64,000 nt of DNA, taken from Streptomyces inhibens (GTDB lineage: Bacteria > Actinomycetota > Actinomycetes > Streptomycetales > Streptomycetaceae). The notes beneath the pieces were generated by a model that saw only the letters and a program-made list of their open reading frames with translations, did no database searches and was not told the DNA's origin. The position numbers were made by a program, and so were the translations under genes. Positions 26,721-35,742 of the stretch are shown here, piece after piece. The first letter of the stretch is position 1; each line of letters begins with the position of its first letter. The stretch covers positions 99,055 through 163,054 of the forward strand of contig NZ_QUAC01000014.1 of NCBI RefSeq assembly GCF_003389455.1, read 5' to 3'.

Positions 26721-27365
26721 AGGCCCGATGTTTGGGAGTGCCGACGGTGCACCGGTGGACGCTTCAGTGTCGCGCAGACCCACGCAGTCCAGCGCCCAGA
26801 AGGTGTCGGAGTAGACCAGGGTGCCAGTCATCCAGGGTTCGTGTGCTGCCAGCCGGACTACCTGGAATGCAGGGCCCGGGATGCGTAGCGACGGCGAGCG
26901 GAAGCCCATTTTGTCGGCGCGTTCGAAGCCGCGCGTTGCGTAGTAGTGCGGCGAGCCTTCGAGGAAGACCAGTGGCGCGTGTTGGGCATCGGCTGCTGCG
27001 AGGGCGTGCTCGATGAGTCGGGTGCCGATGCCCTGGTTCTGGAATTGCGGGAGCACGCCCAGCGGTGACAGGACCAGGACGTCCACGATCCGGCGCGGGG
27101 CATCGAGTCGGCCGGCGCTCAGCAGGACGTGCCCAACCACCTGTCCTTCGATCGTGGCGACGAACGACATCGGCGCCAGGGGCGCTGCCGCGCTGCGAAG
27201 GGCGTCCACGAGAGCCGGTACATGCTCATCGCCCTCGAACGCGGCAAGGTGGAGCGCGTGTACTGCCGGATGGTCGTCACCGTGCTCCTGCCGGATCGAC
27301 AACCCTGCACTACGTGGATCTGCTCTGGTGTCGTCTCTGGTCACGGCCGCGAGAGTAGAGGGCAC
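26718..27365 (-). CDS. GNAT N-acetyltransferase
   Basis: The 215-residue protein is a GNAT acetyltransferase: ALHLAAFEGDEHVPALVDAL at the substrate side, MSFVATIEGQVVGHVLLS strands, motif A LGVLPQFQNQGIGTRLIEHA with the Q-x-x-G-I/T acetyl-CoA loop, and FLEGSPHYYATRGFERADK of motif B. It resembles the YhbS-like branch. The frame begins at GTG 27365, but a second GTG seven codons later is possible; no clear site decides. The substrate is unknown. Confidence 0.8.
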   Translation of the reverse strand: MPSTLAAVTRDDTRADPRSAGLSIRQEHGDDHPAVHALHLAAFEGDEHVPALVDALRSAAAPLAPMSFVATIEGQVVGHVLLSAGRLDAPRRIVDVLVLSPLGVLPQFQNQGIGTRLIEHALAAADAQHAPLVFLEGSPHYYATRGFERADKMGFRSPSLRIPGPAFQVVRLAAHEPWMTGTLVYSDTFWALDCVGLRDTEASTGAPSALPNIGP

Positions 27366-27659
27366 CGCAGTACCCGTGCCATCCGATTTGGACCGCAGGT
27401 CCGAACCTGCCCATCCAGGAAAGAAGAGGTTCGGACCATCTGCGAACTGGAGTCATGGAATCGGTTGTCACCGACGAAGCCAGCCGGTGGAGCCAGATCA
27501 ACTTCTTATGTCTGTGGAGCCACTTCGCCTCTCCATGGTGGAGCCACACAAGTGCTTACGAACACGTCTACCGTTGCTGGTCCATGGGCCGATCCTCTCC
27601 TGCCGACAGGCTGTACGTACCCCAAGGCCGGGCGCGCGGACGCCGATCGTCGAGCGTCT

Positions 27660-29176
27660 CCGACAGCGAGGGTGACGCTCAACGATCGCCGCGCTGTTCG
27701 AGCTGACGCCGCCGCTGAACTCCGACGCGGACGAGGCATGGCGGGCGAGGCTGGTCACCCGGTTCGGCACGGTGCGGCCGTTCTTGAAGCTGCTGGTCAA
27801 GGTCGTGGACTTCGGTGCCACCCCGGAAGGGCTGCCCGTCCTCAACGCGCTGAAGTGGCTGCCGGACCTGATGGGCCGGAAGAAGGTCAGCCCCCAGGAG
27901 ATCGACACCGGCTTGCTCGTGGGGTCGTGGCGGCGCCTGGTCCTCGCGGTCCCGCACCTGGAGCCGGGCACGGTGGTTTGGAAGGCGTACGTATTCTGCG
28001 TGCTGGAGCAGTTCTACCGCATGCTGCGCTGACGAGACGTGTTCGCGAAGAACTCCTCCAAGGGGGGCGCCCCGAGGGCGAAGCTCCTGGCCGGGGAGGC
28101 ATGGGAGCAGGCCAAACCCACTGTGCTGGCCTCCCTCGGCCTGCCCGCGGCGGCCGACGAGCACCTGGCGGCGCGGGCCGCGCTGCTGGACGGCACCTAC
28201 CGCGAGGTGGCCGGACGTCTGCCGGACAACGCGCAGATCGTCTTGGACGACGACGGCCGACTGCACTTCGCCGCCCTGGAGCCGGAGCCTGAAACGGCGT
28301 CGCTGCTGGACCTACGGGCGGCGGTGAACGCGATGCTGCCGTGCGTGGACCTGCCGGACGTGCGGTTGGAGGTGTTCTCCTGGACCGGCCAGGCGTTCAG
28401 TTCGGTCACCGGCAGCGAGGCCAGATTGAAGGACCTGCACGTCACGAGCGCGGCGCTGCTGGTCGCTCACGGCTGCAACGTGGGATACACCCCGGTCATC
28501 GGCGGCGTCGCCGCGCTGAAGTACGGGTGGCTGTCCCGCGTCGACCAGTCGTACCTGCGGCTGGCGACCTATTGGGCGGCGAGTGCCACGCTGATCCAGA
28601 CCTAGGCGTCGATCCCGCTCGCGCAGGCGTGGGGCGGCTGGCTGGTGGCCTCGGTGGACGGGATGCGGTTCGTCGTGCCGGTACCGAGTGCGTACGCCAG
28701 GCCGACCCCGAAGTACTGCGGCCGTCAGGGCGGCGCGACCTGGCTCAACACGATCAACGACCAGGCGGCTGGGCGCCAAGACCCTGCGCATCCTGCGCTT
28801 GGCCGACGAACCCGGCTACCGCCGACAGATCAAGGTCCAGGCGAACCTCCAGGAAGGTCGTCACGCGCTCGCGCGGAAGATCTTCCACGGCCGGACCGGT
28901 CAGCTCTATCAGCGCTACCAGGACGGCATGGAGGACCAGATCGGCGCCCTCGGCTTGGTCCTCAACGCCCTTGTCCTGTTCAACACCCGGTACATGGACG
29001 CCGCCGTCACCCAGCTACGTGCCGACGGCTTCGAGGTGCGCGACGAGGACGTGTCCCGCCTCTCGTCGTTCGCGCGGCATCACATCAACGTGCTGGGCCG
29101 GTACTCCTTCCAGCTCCCCGATCTGCCCGGTGGCCTGTGGCCCCTGCGTGATCCGGCTGCGGTCGATGAGGAGTGA
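27660..29176 (+). pseudogene. Tn3-family transposase, large decayed copy
   Basis: This is the C-terminal two thirds of a Tn3 transposase: ALFELTPPLNSDADEAWRAR, LNALKWLPDLMGRKKVSP, VFSWTGQAFSSVTGSEARLK, GYTPVIGGVAALKYGWLSRV, then GATWLNTINDQAAG, and after a break RILRLADEPGYRRQIKVQAN, GALGLVLNALVLFNTRYMDA and HHINVLGRYSFQLPD to the stop. TGA at about 28031 and TAG at about 28603 interrupt it. Near 28770 an internal deletion of roughly 150 codons has removed the segment holding most of the DDE catalytic residues. No terminal inverted repeat or resolvase gene adjoins it. Confidence 0.8.
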
Positions 29177-29201
29177 GGCTCAGCCCAGGACCGGGCCGAG
29201 A

Positions 29202-29221
29202 TCGGCGGACGGGTCCGCCGA
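29202..29221. terminator. Short hairpin between convergent genes
   Basis: TCGGCGGAC and GTCCGCCGA (29202-29210 and 29213-29221) are perfect arms around two bases, effectively an 8-bp stem with a tetraloop. It sits between the Tn3 corpse and the end of the minus-strand regulator gene at 29270. Confidence 0.45.
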
Positions 29222-29269
29222 GACAGAACCGTTGGCGCCCCTTGTTCTCTTCAGCTGGCGGCCGAAGTC

Positions 29270-30019
29270 TCATCCGCGCTCGCGGAGGTACGCCTCCAGC
29301 TCGGCGGCCCCGGTCAGCATCGCCCGCCCGCGGGCGGACAGTCGGCCGCGCCAGTCGCACAGTGCGGCCTCCAGCGGCTCCAGCCCGCCGGCCGTCCGCA
29401 CCTGGGCGATCAGCGGGGCGATCTGCTCCAGCAGGTAGCCGCCCCGCCTGAGCTGGTGGGCCAGCCGGGCGTCCCGTACGTCGGCCTCGTCGTAGACGCG
29501 GTACCCGGTCAGCGGGTCGCGGCGCGGGCGCACCAGCCCGGCATGCTCCCATTTGCGCAGCGTCGCGGGCCGGATTCCGAGCTTCCCTGCGAGCGGACCG
29601 ATGAACGTGCTGCCGGGCCCGGACACCGCGGCTGGCTCGGACCCCACACCGGGCTCGGACGCCGTGGTGGGCTCCAGGTCGCGGAGGGCGCTCTCCACGG
29701 CCTGGAGGGTCCGGCGGTCGTCGAGGAGCTGGGCGTGGCTCTGGTCGATGAGGCGGAACGCCTCCTCGGCCGCGCCCTCGTTCACCGCCCGCATGATCGA
29801 CGTCGCCGTCTGGTGGCCGTGGCCGGGCATCAGGGCAAGAAACGCGCGCAGGGCCCCCGCGTGCAGCGAGGTATAGGTGCGGTAGCCGTGGGGTGTGCGA
29901 CCGGCGGCCGGAAGGATGCCGGCCTCCTCGTAGTTCCTGATCGCTTGCGTGGACAGACCGTGCTCGCGCGCCAGATCAACCGGCCTGAGCCGCTCGCCAT
30001 TTTGAAGGTTTCGTCCCAT
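29270..30019 (-). CDS. Double-MerR regulator (TioE-like)
   Basis: The 249-residue protein has two MerR-type winged-helix domains: the first at about residues 10-75 (VDLAREHGLSTQAIRNYEEA, GYRTYTS) and the second at about 135-210 (LAGKLGIRPATLRKWEHAGL, GYRVYDEADVRDARLAHQLR). This duplicated layout is typical of the TioE-like group. Such regulators usually control a neighbouring gene; here it is divergent from the erythromycin-esterase-like gene, with a perfect 18-bp palindrome between them. The ATG at 30019 lies close to the promoter region. The effector is unknown; an antibiotic is a reasonable guess. Confidence 0.8.
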   Translation of the reverse strand: MGRNLQNGERLRPVDLAREHGLSTQAIRNYEEAGILPAAGRTPHGYRTYTSLHAGALRAFLALMPGHGHQTATSIMRAVNEGAAEEAFRLIDQSHAQLLDDRRTLQAVESALRDLEPTTASEPGVGSEPAAVSGPGSTFIGPLAGKLGIRPATLRKWEHAGLVRPRRDPLTGYRVYDEADVRDARLAHQLRRGGYLLEQIAPLIAQVRTAGGLEPLEAALCDWRGRLSARGRAMLTGAAELEAYLRERG

Positions 30020-30056
30020 GGGCCTGCCGATATCGTGGAGAAGTTTCAACCGAGGG

Positions 30057-30074
30057 TTCAACGATACCGTTGAA
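30057..30074. promoter_or_regulatory. Operator TTCAACG-ATAC-CGTTGAA
   Basis: Perfect 7-bp inverted arms with a 4-base spacer lie three bases before the esterase-like start, and a further TTCAACC half site occurs at about 30045. This is the only palindrome between the divergent genes, so it is the likely binding site of the double-MerR regulator. Confidence 0.6.
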
Positions 30075-30077
30075 GGC

Positions 30078-31280
30078 ATGGCTACTGACATCAAGGACAC
30101 CGCCCATACCGTCGAGGCCGCCGCCGTCATGAAGCTGCTTCCGGCCCGGCCGCGGCTGCTCGCCCTGGGCGAGCCCACCCACGGCGAGGACACTCTGCTC
30201 GACGTGCGCAACGAGCTCTTCCGCCAGCTCGTCGAGCAGGAGGGCTACCGGACGATCGCGATCGAGAGCGATTGCATGATGGGCCTGGTCGTGGACGAGT
30301 ACGTCACCTCGGGCACGGGCACCCTCGACGAGGTCATGGAGCGCGGATTCAGCCACGGGTTCGGTGCGTCCGCGGCCAACCGCGAACTCGTGCGTTGGAT
30401 ACGGGCGTACAACGACGGTCGGCCCGCGTCCGAGTGGCTCCGCTTCGCCGGTTTCGACGGCCCGCTGGAGATCACCGGCGCTGCGAGCCCCCGGCAGGCC
30501 CTCACCGCGCTCCACGGCTACCTCTCGGCCCAGGTGGAAGCGGACCTGCTCCCCTGCACCGCGGAAACGCTCGACCGCCTGCTCGGCGCCGACGACCCGT
30601 GGACCAATCCCGCTGCGATGATGGACCCGGACCGGTCCGTGGGGCAGTCGGCCGAGGCCAGGGAGCTGCGGCTGCTCGCCGACGATCTGGTGGCGCTGCT
30701 CGACGCGCAGACGCCGCACCTGATCACGGCGACCTCGCGGGACGACTGGTACCGGGCGCGCCTGTACGGGCGCACCGCCATCGGCCTGCTGCGCTACCAC
30801 TTCTGGATGGCCGACACCTCACCGAGCCGTATGACGCGGCTGGTGGGCCTGCGGGACCAGATGATGGCCGACAACCTCCTCGCCCTCGCCGAACGGGGCC
30901 CGGCACTGGTCCATGCCCACAACGGCCATCTCCAGCGGGACAAGAGCACGATGTGGATGGGCGACATGCCGGTGGAGTGGTGGAGCGCCGGCGCGCTCGT
31001 GAACGCCCACCTGGGCGAGGGGTATGCCTTCCTGGCCACGGCCCTCGGCACGATCCGGCACCAGGGAGTGGACACCCCGCCCCCGGACACCGTCGAAGGA
31101 CTCCTGTACGCGCTCCCGGACGATCGCTACGTCATCGACGCCCCTCGGCTGGCCACCGCCCTCGGCGATACGCCGCCCGCGCCCCGCGTATCCCCCTGGT
31201 TCGGCTACTCTCCGCTTGACCCGGCCCACCTGGCGGACAGCGACGGCATCGTGTTCGTCAAGGACGTCCCGCAGAGTTAG
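30078..31280 (+). CDS. Erythromycin esterase-like protein
   Basis: The 400-residue protein belongs to the erythromycin esterase (EreA/succinoglycan-synthesis) family: LLALGEPTHGEDTLLDVRNE with His35, YRTIAIESDC with Glu63, GFSHGFGASAANRELVRWIR, and further DQMMADNLLALAERGPALVH with HAHNGHLQ. Proven members hydrolyse the macrolactone of erythromycin using a metal or activated water bound by these His and Glu residues; many relatives have other substrates. The ATG at 30078 immediately follows the operator, with GAAGG only one base away, so translation may be leaderless. Pairing with a MerR-type regulator fits an inducible resistance or detoxification module. Confidence 0.8.
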   Translation: MATDIKDTAHTVEAAAVMKLLPARPRLLALGEPTHGEDTLLDVRNELFRQLVEQEGYRTIAIESDCMMGLVVDEYVTSGTGTLDEVMERGFSHGFGASAANRELVRWIRAYNDGRPASEWLRFAGFDGPLEITGAASPRQALTALHGYLSAQVEADLLPCTAETLDRLLGADDPWTNPAAMMDPDRSVGQSAEARELRLLADDLVALLDAQTPHLITATSRDDWYRARLYGRTAIGLLRYHFWMADTSPSRMTRLVGLRDQMMADNLLALAERGPALVHAHNGHLQRDKSTMWMGDMPVEWWSAGALVNAHLGEGYAFLATALGTIRHQGVDTPPPDTVEGLLYALPDDRYVIDAPRLATALGDTPPAPRVSPWFGYSPLDPAHLADSDGIVFVKDVPQS

Positions 31281-31361
31281 TGCCACCATCAGCAGTTCGG
31301 CCTGTCGGGGCGCCTCGGATGCGCGGGAGGCGCCCCGGCCGTCAACGGCGAATACGACCGC

Positions 31362-31990
31362 TCAGCGCCGGGCGCCCCCGGGTGCCGGCAGGCTGGTGAC
31401 CTCCGCGATGGCCTCCGGCGACGGCTTGAAGTACCGCTTACGTTTTCCGGCTTGCGATGCCTCGACTTGGGCATGAGGATCAGCAGGCTCGCTCCGGCCT
31501 CCCCGAGGTGGGTCAGGCCGGAGTGCCCCCACTCGTGTAGGTCCCAGCCGGTGCCCTGCCCGGCGGACGCGGTGTGGTGGTCCAGCAGCACGCGGGCCTG
31601 CCCGTACGACAGCCGGGCCGGCCCGGTGTCCGGGCACACATCCCGCGGCGAGACGACCTTGCCCGGTCCCGGGCGGCGGTGGGTGACGAACACCGGCCGC
31701 GGGTGCGGTTGTTGATCAGGCGGGGCAGCAGCCGCGCGGTGCCGGCGTCCCAGTGGACCGTCTACAGCACGAAGTCCTTACGCGCCCGACCGCCCCGGCG
31801 CCGCGCGGCCGCCCCCCCCCGTCGCCTTCACCGGCGCTCGGCGCTCGGCGCCCGGCGCCTGGCCAGGTCCAGCTCCTCGATGATGACGCCCAGGATCTCC
31901 TCCGCCCGGGCGCAGGTCTCGTAGAGCATCCGCTACTGCTTCACCGCATCCGTCCCGCGCGAGGGGCTGCGGCTCTTGCGCGCCCCGGAC
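31362..31990 (-). pseudogene. Tyrosine recombinase, decayed
   Basis: The minus strand reads [16 protein letters not shown], then [17 protein letters not shown] after an in-frame TAG, then [20 protein letters not shown] and [39 protein letters not shown], and in another frame [17 protein letters not shown]. This is the well-known actinobacterial integrase layout. Besides frameshifts near 31440 and 31780, the catalytic LHEWRH box reads LHEWGH, so the second catalytic arginine is lost. No att site is visible. Confidence 0.7.
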
Positions 31991-32035
31991 GCGGTCGACC
32001 TGGACGACGATTACGACGGCCGCGAGGAGTGAGTG

Positions 32036-32430
32036 CGCTACGGCTGGGGCGGGAGCAGGGTAGTCCTGACGTTGCGGTCCAGGTACAGGCTGAAGGGTGC
32101 CGCCAGGGCCTCGCCCGCGGTCTCGGCCGGCCACTGGTCGTCACCGGCTTCGCCGCAGCGCACATACAGATGCCCGTCGAGTCCAGGAGCAATGCGGCCC
32201 GGCCAAGGCGCTCGCGGACAGGATCGGCGAAGGCGAGCTGCCCGGCATCTCATGCGTTGCATACGGCCTTGTGGACCGTGGGCAACTTGTGCGCCACCAG
32301 CGGCCAGGCGTACCCGGGACCGGGAAGCCGCGCGATACGGAAGCTCGCCCAGGTGTCGGCGTCGTTGCTGCCCTCGGGCTATCCGCAGTCGCGGGCCAGG
32401 TCGGCCCAGCGGTTGGCGTGATCACGGCGT
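32036..32430 (-). pseudogene. Unknown protein remnant
   Basis: Frames on the minus strand carry NRWADLARDCG, then after a stop PEGSNDADTWASFRIARLPG and YAWPLVAHKLPTVHKAVCNA, a second stop, AFADPVRERLGR, and finally in another frame GHLYVRCGEAGDDQWPAETA and SLYLDRNVRTTLLPP at a stop. The pieces clearly belonged to one protein of about 130 residues. I cannot assign a family. Confidence 0.4.
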
Positions 32431-32526
32431 CGGAGCCGTCCTGGCGCCCCGTTCACCGGGCTGAGCCCGCGCCCCTTCGGCCCGGGAGTCCTGGCTCAGA
32501 CACCAGGAGGCAAGCAACCCATCAGA

Positions 32527-32646
32527 GGCTTTCGGTGGTGCTGTCACGGCTGGGTGCCTGCTGGGGCAGGGTCTTGTCGAGGTGCCGGTGGATGGTGGGG
32601 CGGGTGACGCCGAATTCGTCGGCTGACGTGCGCCGACGGCCGGGAG
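32527..32646 (-). pseudogene. Resolvase C-terminal HTH remnant
   Basis: The frame reads TSADEFGVTRPTIHRHLDKT and ends DSTTESL at a stop, which is the helix-turn-helix tail of a serine recombinase (A.EFGVTR.TIYRHL). About 35 residues remain. It may be the resolvase of one of the Tn3 elements. Confidence 0.55.
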
Positions 32647-32666
32647 ACGCAGGTCACATTCGTGCA

Positions 32667-32693
32667 TGTCACAGGGGGTCGGGCTACCTCGTC
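32667..32693 (+). promoter_or_regulatory. ECF41-type promoter
   Basis: TGTCACA (32667-32673) and CGTC (32690-32693) are separated by exactly 16 bases, matching the published ECF41 consensus as I recall it. It lies 41 bases before the carboxymuconolactone decarboxylase start, and an ECF41 sigma gene follows that gene. Confidence 0.75.
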
Positions 32694-32733
32694 TCAGGGG
32701 GTGTAGCCACTGACGACCGCAGAGGAGCACACC

Positions 32734-33207
32734 ATGGACGCGCGACTGAACTACGCCACCGGCCCGACCGCCCCCAAGGCCTTCAAGTACTTGATGTCGG
32801 CGGGCAAGGCGCTCAAGGACGGGCCGCTGCCGGCCGCGACGCAGGAGCTGGTGGCGCTGCGCGTGAGCCAGATCAACGGCTGCGCCGTCTGCATCGACAT
32901 GCACACCAAGGAGGCCGCCGCTGCCGGCGAGACCTCGGTGCGGCTGAACCTGGTGGCGGCGTGGCGGGAGGCCACGGTCTTCACCGAGGCCGAGCGTGCC
33001 GCGCTGGAGCTGGCGGAGCAGGGGACCCGGGTCGCGGATGCGGCCGGTGGGGTCAGCGACGAGGTGTGGGCGTATGCCGCCAAGCACTACGACGAGGAGC
33101 AGCTCACCGCCCTGGTGGTCCTGGTCTCCTTCATGAACATGGTGAACCGGCTGAACATCATCACCCAGCAGCCGGCCGGCAACTACGAGCCCGGGCAGTT
33201 CCACTGA
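32734..33207 (+). CDS. Carboxymuconolactone decarboxylase family protein
   Basis: The 157-residue protein has the AhpD-like fold of the carboxymuconolactone decarboxylase family, with the redox motif Cys50-x-x-Cys53 and His57 in GCAVCIDMHTKEA and the conserved helix FTEAERAALELAEQGTRV. Members with this motif are thiol peroxidase-type or alkylhydroperoxidase-like enzymes and protect against oxidative stress; the true substrate is unknown. AGGAG lies at a good distance from ATG 32734. The gene sits between an ECF41-type promoter and the ECF41 sigma gene, the classical neighbourhood in which this family is the target of the sigma factor. Confidence 0.9.
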   Translation: MDARLNYATGPTAPKAFKYLMSAGKALKDGPLPAATQELVALRVSQINGCAVCIDMHTKEAAAAGETSVRLNLVAAWREATVFTEAERAALELAEQGTRVADAAGGVSDEVWAYAAKHYDEEQLTALVVLVSFMNMVNRLNIITQQPAGNYEPGQFH

Positions 33208-33364
33208 ACGGCATCGGCGATCGGCCCGGGGTCCGGCTGCGGGCCACCGGGCCCCGGGCCAGGGGGCGTTACTCTGGCCCGCCGGTGGTCCGGATGATCA
33301 CCAGAAGATGTCCGCGCCGGCGCGTACGGCCGGGTGGGAGGGCTTCAAGGGGAGGGGATTCGGC

Positions 33365-34288
33365 GTGAGCAAGGTCGAGGAGTTCGAGGAGCTGCGGCCG
33401 CTGCTGTTTTCGATTGCCTATCGGATTCTGGGCAGTGTGGGTGAGGCCGAGGACGCGGTGCAGGAGACATGGCTGCGCTTTGACGGCTCGGCGACCCGGC
33501 CCACGTCGACCAAGGCTTTTCTGTCGGCCGCGGTGACGCGGATCTCGATCGATGTGCTGCGCTCCGCGCGGGTGCGGCGGGAGGAGTACGTGGGCCCGTG
33601 GTTTCCCGAGCCGCTGCTCGCCGACCCTTATGAGGATCCGGCGCGGTCGGTGGAGCTGGCCGACTCGGTGTCGATGGCGGCGCTGCTGCTGCTGGAGCGG
33701 CTCAGCCCGCTGGAGCGGGCGGTGTTTGTGCTGCGGGAGGTGTTCGGCTTCGGGTTCGACGAGGTCGCCGCGGCGGTGGGGCGGTCGGAGGCGGCGTGCC
33801 GGCAGTTGCTGGTGCGGGCGCGGCGGCACATGGAGGCCGGGCGGCCGCGCTTCGAGACGGTTCGCAAAGAGCAGGAGGAACTGGCGTCGCGGTTCTTCGA
33901 CGCCCTCCGCGAAGGCGACGTCGCCGGCCTGCAGGAACTGCTCGCCGCCGACGTATCGATGGTCGGCGACGGCGGCGGCAAGGCCCCGCAGCTGGCCAGG
34001 GCCGTCATCGGCGCCGCGAACGTGGCCCGGCTGCTTGCCTCCGTCTTCCCCCGGATGGCCCGGATCGACGTGACGTTCGAGCCGCACGAGGTCAACGGCC
34101 AGCCGGGCGCGATCTTCCGCGACCGGGACGGCAAGGTGCTCCACACCCTGGCGCTCGATGTACTCGACGGGCAGATCCAGACGATCCGCTCGGTGATCAA
34201 CCCCGACAAGCTCGGGCACGTGGGCCCAGTAGCGGACGCCTGGGCAATCCACCGCGAAGTAAGACAGGCACGCCGGCCCACGGAATAA
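33365..34288 (+). CDS. ECF41 RNA polymerase sigma factor
   Basis: The 307-residue protein has sigma region 2 (LLFSIAYRILGSVGEAEDAV, QETWLRF), region 4 (LSPLERAVFVLREVFGFGFD, VGRSEAACRQLLVRARRHME) and a C-terminal SnoaL-like domain of about 110 residues with DGGGK and, near the end, NPDKL. This fusion defines group ECF41, in which the C-terminal domain works as a built-in regulator in place of an anti-sigma factor. GTG 33365 was chosen because GGAGGGG lies six to seven bases upstream; the open frame extends to 33308. It is the second gene after its presumed target at 32734. Confidence 0.9.
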   Translation: MSKVEEFEELRPLLFSIAYRILGSVGEAEDAVQETWLRFDGSATRPTSTKAFLSAAVTRISIDVLRSARVRREEYVGPWFPEPLLADPYEDPARSVELADSVSMAALLLLERLSPLERAVFVLREVFGFGFDEVAAAVGRSEAACRQLLVRARRHMEAGRPRFETVRKEQEELASRFFDALREGDVAGLQELLAADVSMVGDGGGKAPQLARAVIGAANVARLLASVFPRMARIDVTFEPHEVNGQPGAIFRDRDGKVLHTLALDVLDGQIQTIRSVINPDKLGHVGPVADAWAIHREVRQARRPTE

Positions 34289-34500
34289 CCGCAACAACCG
34301 ACCGCACCTCGAATCCCCTACAAGCAGCTCAACACCTCCACCGGCAGGAGCACTTCGCCATCCCAGGGGATGAGGCAAGGCAGACGGCTGGGGAACGCCC
34401 GGACTCCGTGGGCGTTCCCCAATGCGCGATGCAGGCGTCGAGGTCGGCAGGCAGGTACGCGCCATCGCGGCATGTGGGTGCGATCGTGCGGGGCAGTTGG

Positions 34501-35145
34501 TCATCGTCTCCAGAACAGGAGGTGAGTGACTCCGCTGGGGCTCGGCACTGACTCAAGGTGGAAGCGGTCGAGCAGGTCGGTGTGGCTCTCCCACAGGCGT
34601 TCGCCTCGACCGAGGTCGACGGGCGCGACGGCGATGTGCATCGTGTCGACCAGGTCGGCCTCGATGAACTCGCGGGTGGTGGCAACTCCACCACCGAGGC
34701 GCACGTCCCGGCCAGCGGCGGCCTGCTTCGCGCGTGCCAGCGCCTCGGCCGGTGTCGCATTGAGGAAATGGAAGGTGGTGTCAGCCAGGGTGAAGGACGG
34801 GCGTTCGTGATGGGTGAGCACGAAGACCGGTGTGTGGAACGGCGGGGTGTCTCCCCACCATCCCTGCCACTCGTGGTTCTCCCAGGGGCCACGTTGGGGG
34901 CCGAACTTGTTACGCCCCATGATCTCCGCTCCCCTGTTGCGGGCGTGGTCGCGGGTCAGGTAGTCGTCCAGGCCGCGAGTGCCGCCGGGGTCGGTGCGGT
35001 TCACCCAGCTGGCGGTAGCACCCGCCCAGGAGAAAAGGGGGGAGGGGTCTGCGTGTCCAAAGGGCCGGTCCAAGCTCTGCCCCTCGCCGGCACCGAACCC
35101 GTCCCGCGACACGTTGAAGCACTGCACCCTCAACAGCTGCGACAT
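34501..35145 (-). CDS. Dihydrofolate reductase-family protein (RibD C-terminal fold)
   Basis: The 214-residue protein has the DHFR/RibD C-terminal fold: LRVQCFNVSRDGFGAGEGQS at the start, IMGRNKFGPQRGPWEN with the NADPH-loop arginine, PVFVLTHHERPSFTLADTTF, LGGGVATTREFIEADLVDTM with the glycine-rich cofactor loop, and HIAVAPVDLGRGERLW. Bacterial family members are NADPH-dependent reductases of unknown substrate. The ATG at 35145 is divergent from an HxlR regulator gene, 69 bases away, with a perfect palindrome between, so the pair forms a regulator-enzyme module. Confidence 0.85.
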   Translation of the reverse strand: MSQLLRVQCFNVSRDGFGAGEGQSLDRPFGHADPSPLFSWAGATASWVNRTDPGGTRGLDDYLTRDHARNRGAEIMGRNKFGPQRGPWENHEWQGWWGDTPPFHTPVFVLTHHERPSFTLADTTFHFLNATPAEALARAKQAAAGRDVRLGGGVATTREFIEADLVDTMHIAVAPVDLGRGERLWESHTDLLDRFHLESVPSPSGVTHLLFWRR

Positions 35146-35177
35146 GCAGCCGCCTTTGGGAGCCGACAAGCAACTTC

Positions 35178-35189
35178 TGATTGCAATCA
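35178..35189. promoter_or_regulatory. Palindrome TGATTGCAATCA
   Basis: This perfect 12-bp palindrome is midway between the divergent reductase and HxlR genes and is the likely HxlR operator. Confidence 0.55.
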
Positions 35190-35214
35190 ACAACCGGTCG
35201 TACTGCACTGCCTT

Positions 35215-35742
35215 ATGGACATGCCGCAACCAGTACGGACCGGTCGGCTGCCCGTGCCGGAGGGGAAATCGGGCTGCCCGACTAACTTGACCGTCGAGCT
35301 GCTGGGCGACCGATGGAGTCTGGTCGTGCTGCGGGATGTCATGTTTGGCGGCCACAGGCACTTCCGCGAGCTCCTCACGAATTCGGTCGAGGGCATCGCC
35401 TCGAACATCCTTGCCGCCCGCCTGTCGAAGCTCGTGGGCGCCGGCCTGCTCACTCGGCACGACGACCCAAGCCACCGGCAGAAGATCGAATACCGGCTCA
35501 CCGAAGCAGCGATCGAACTCGTTCCGCTCATGACGCAGCTGGGCGCCTGGGGCTCCCGATGGTTCCCGACATCACCCGAGCTGTCGATCCATGCCCAACT
35601 TCTTGCTCGTGGCGGCCCTGATATGGGGGAGAGGTTCATGGACGAGCTCCGCGCCATGCACCTCGAAGGCCGTCCGCAACGTGCCGACGGCGTCCTGGCC
35701 GAACTCACCCTGGCCTACGAACGCGCCGCTTCCACAAGCTAG
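35215..35742 (+). CDS. HxlR-family transcriptional regulator
   Basis: The 175-residue protein has the HxlR winged-helix domain at about residues 20-110: CPTNLTVELLGDRWSLVVLR with the conserved cysteine, GGHRHFRELLTNSVEGIASN, RLSKLVGAGLLTRH and YRLTEAAIELVPLMTQLGAW. HxlR proteins are dimeric and often sense electrophiles, oxidants or quinones through the N-terminal cysteine. ATG 35215 is followed by a second ATG two codons later; no strong binding site is seen. It probably represses the divergent reductase gene through the palindrome at 35178. Confidence 0.85.
   Translation: MDMPQPVRTGRLPVPEGKSGCPTNLTVELLGDRWSLVVLRDVMFGGHRHFRELLTNSVEGIASNILAARLSKLVGAGLLTRHDDPSHRQKIEYRLTEAAIELVPLMTQLGAWGSRWFPTSPELSIHAQLLARGGPDMGERFMDELRAMHLEGRPQRADGVLAELTLAYERAASTS

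Noticed and set aside
27484..27551. TGGAGCCA repeated three times, read as WLH motifs on the minus strand
   Set aside because: Spacing is uneven (27 and 24 bases), there is no palindrome, and no adjoining gene. Probably chance or part of the Tn3 debris.
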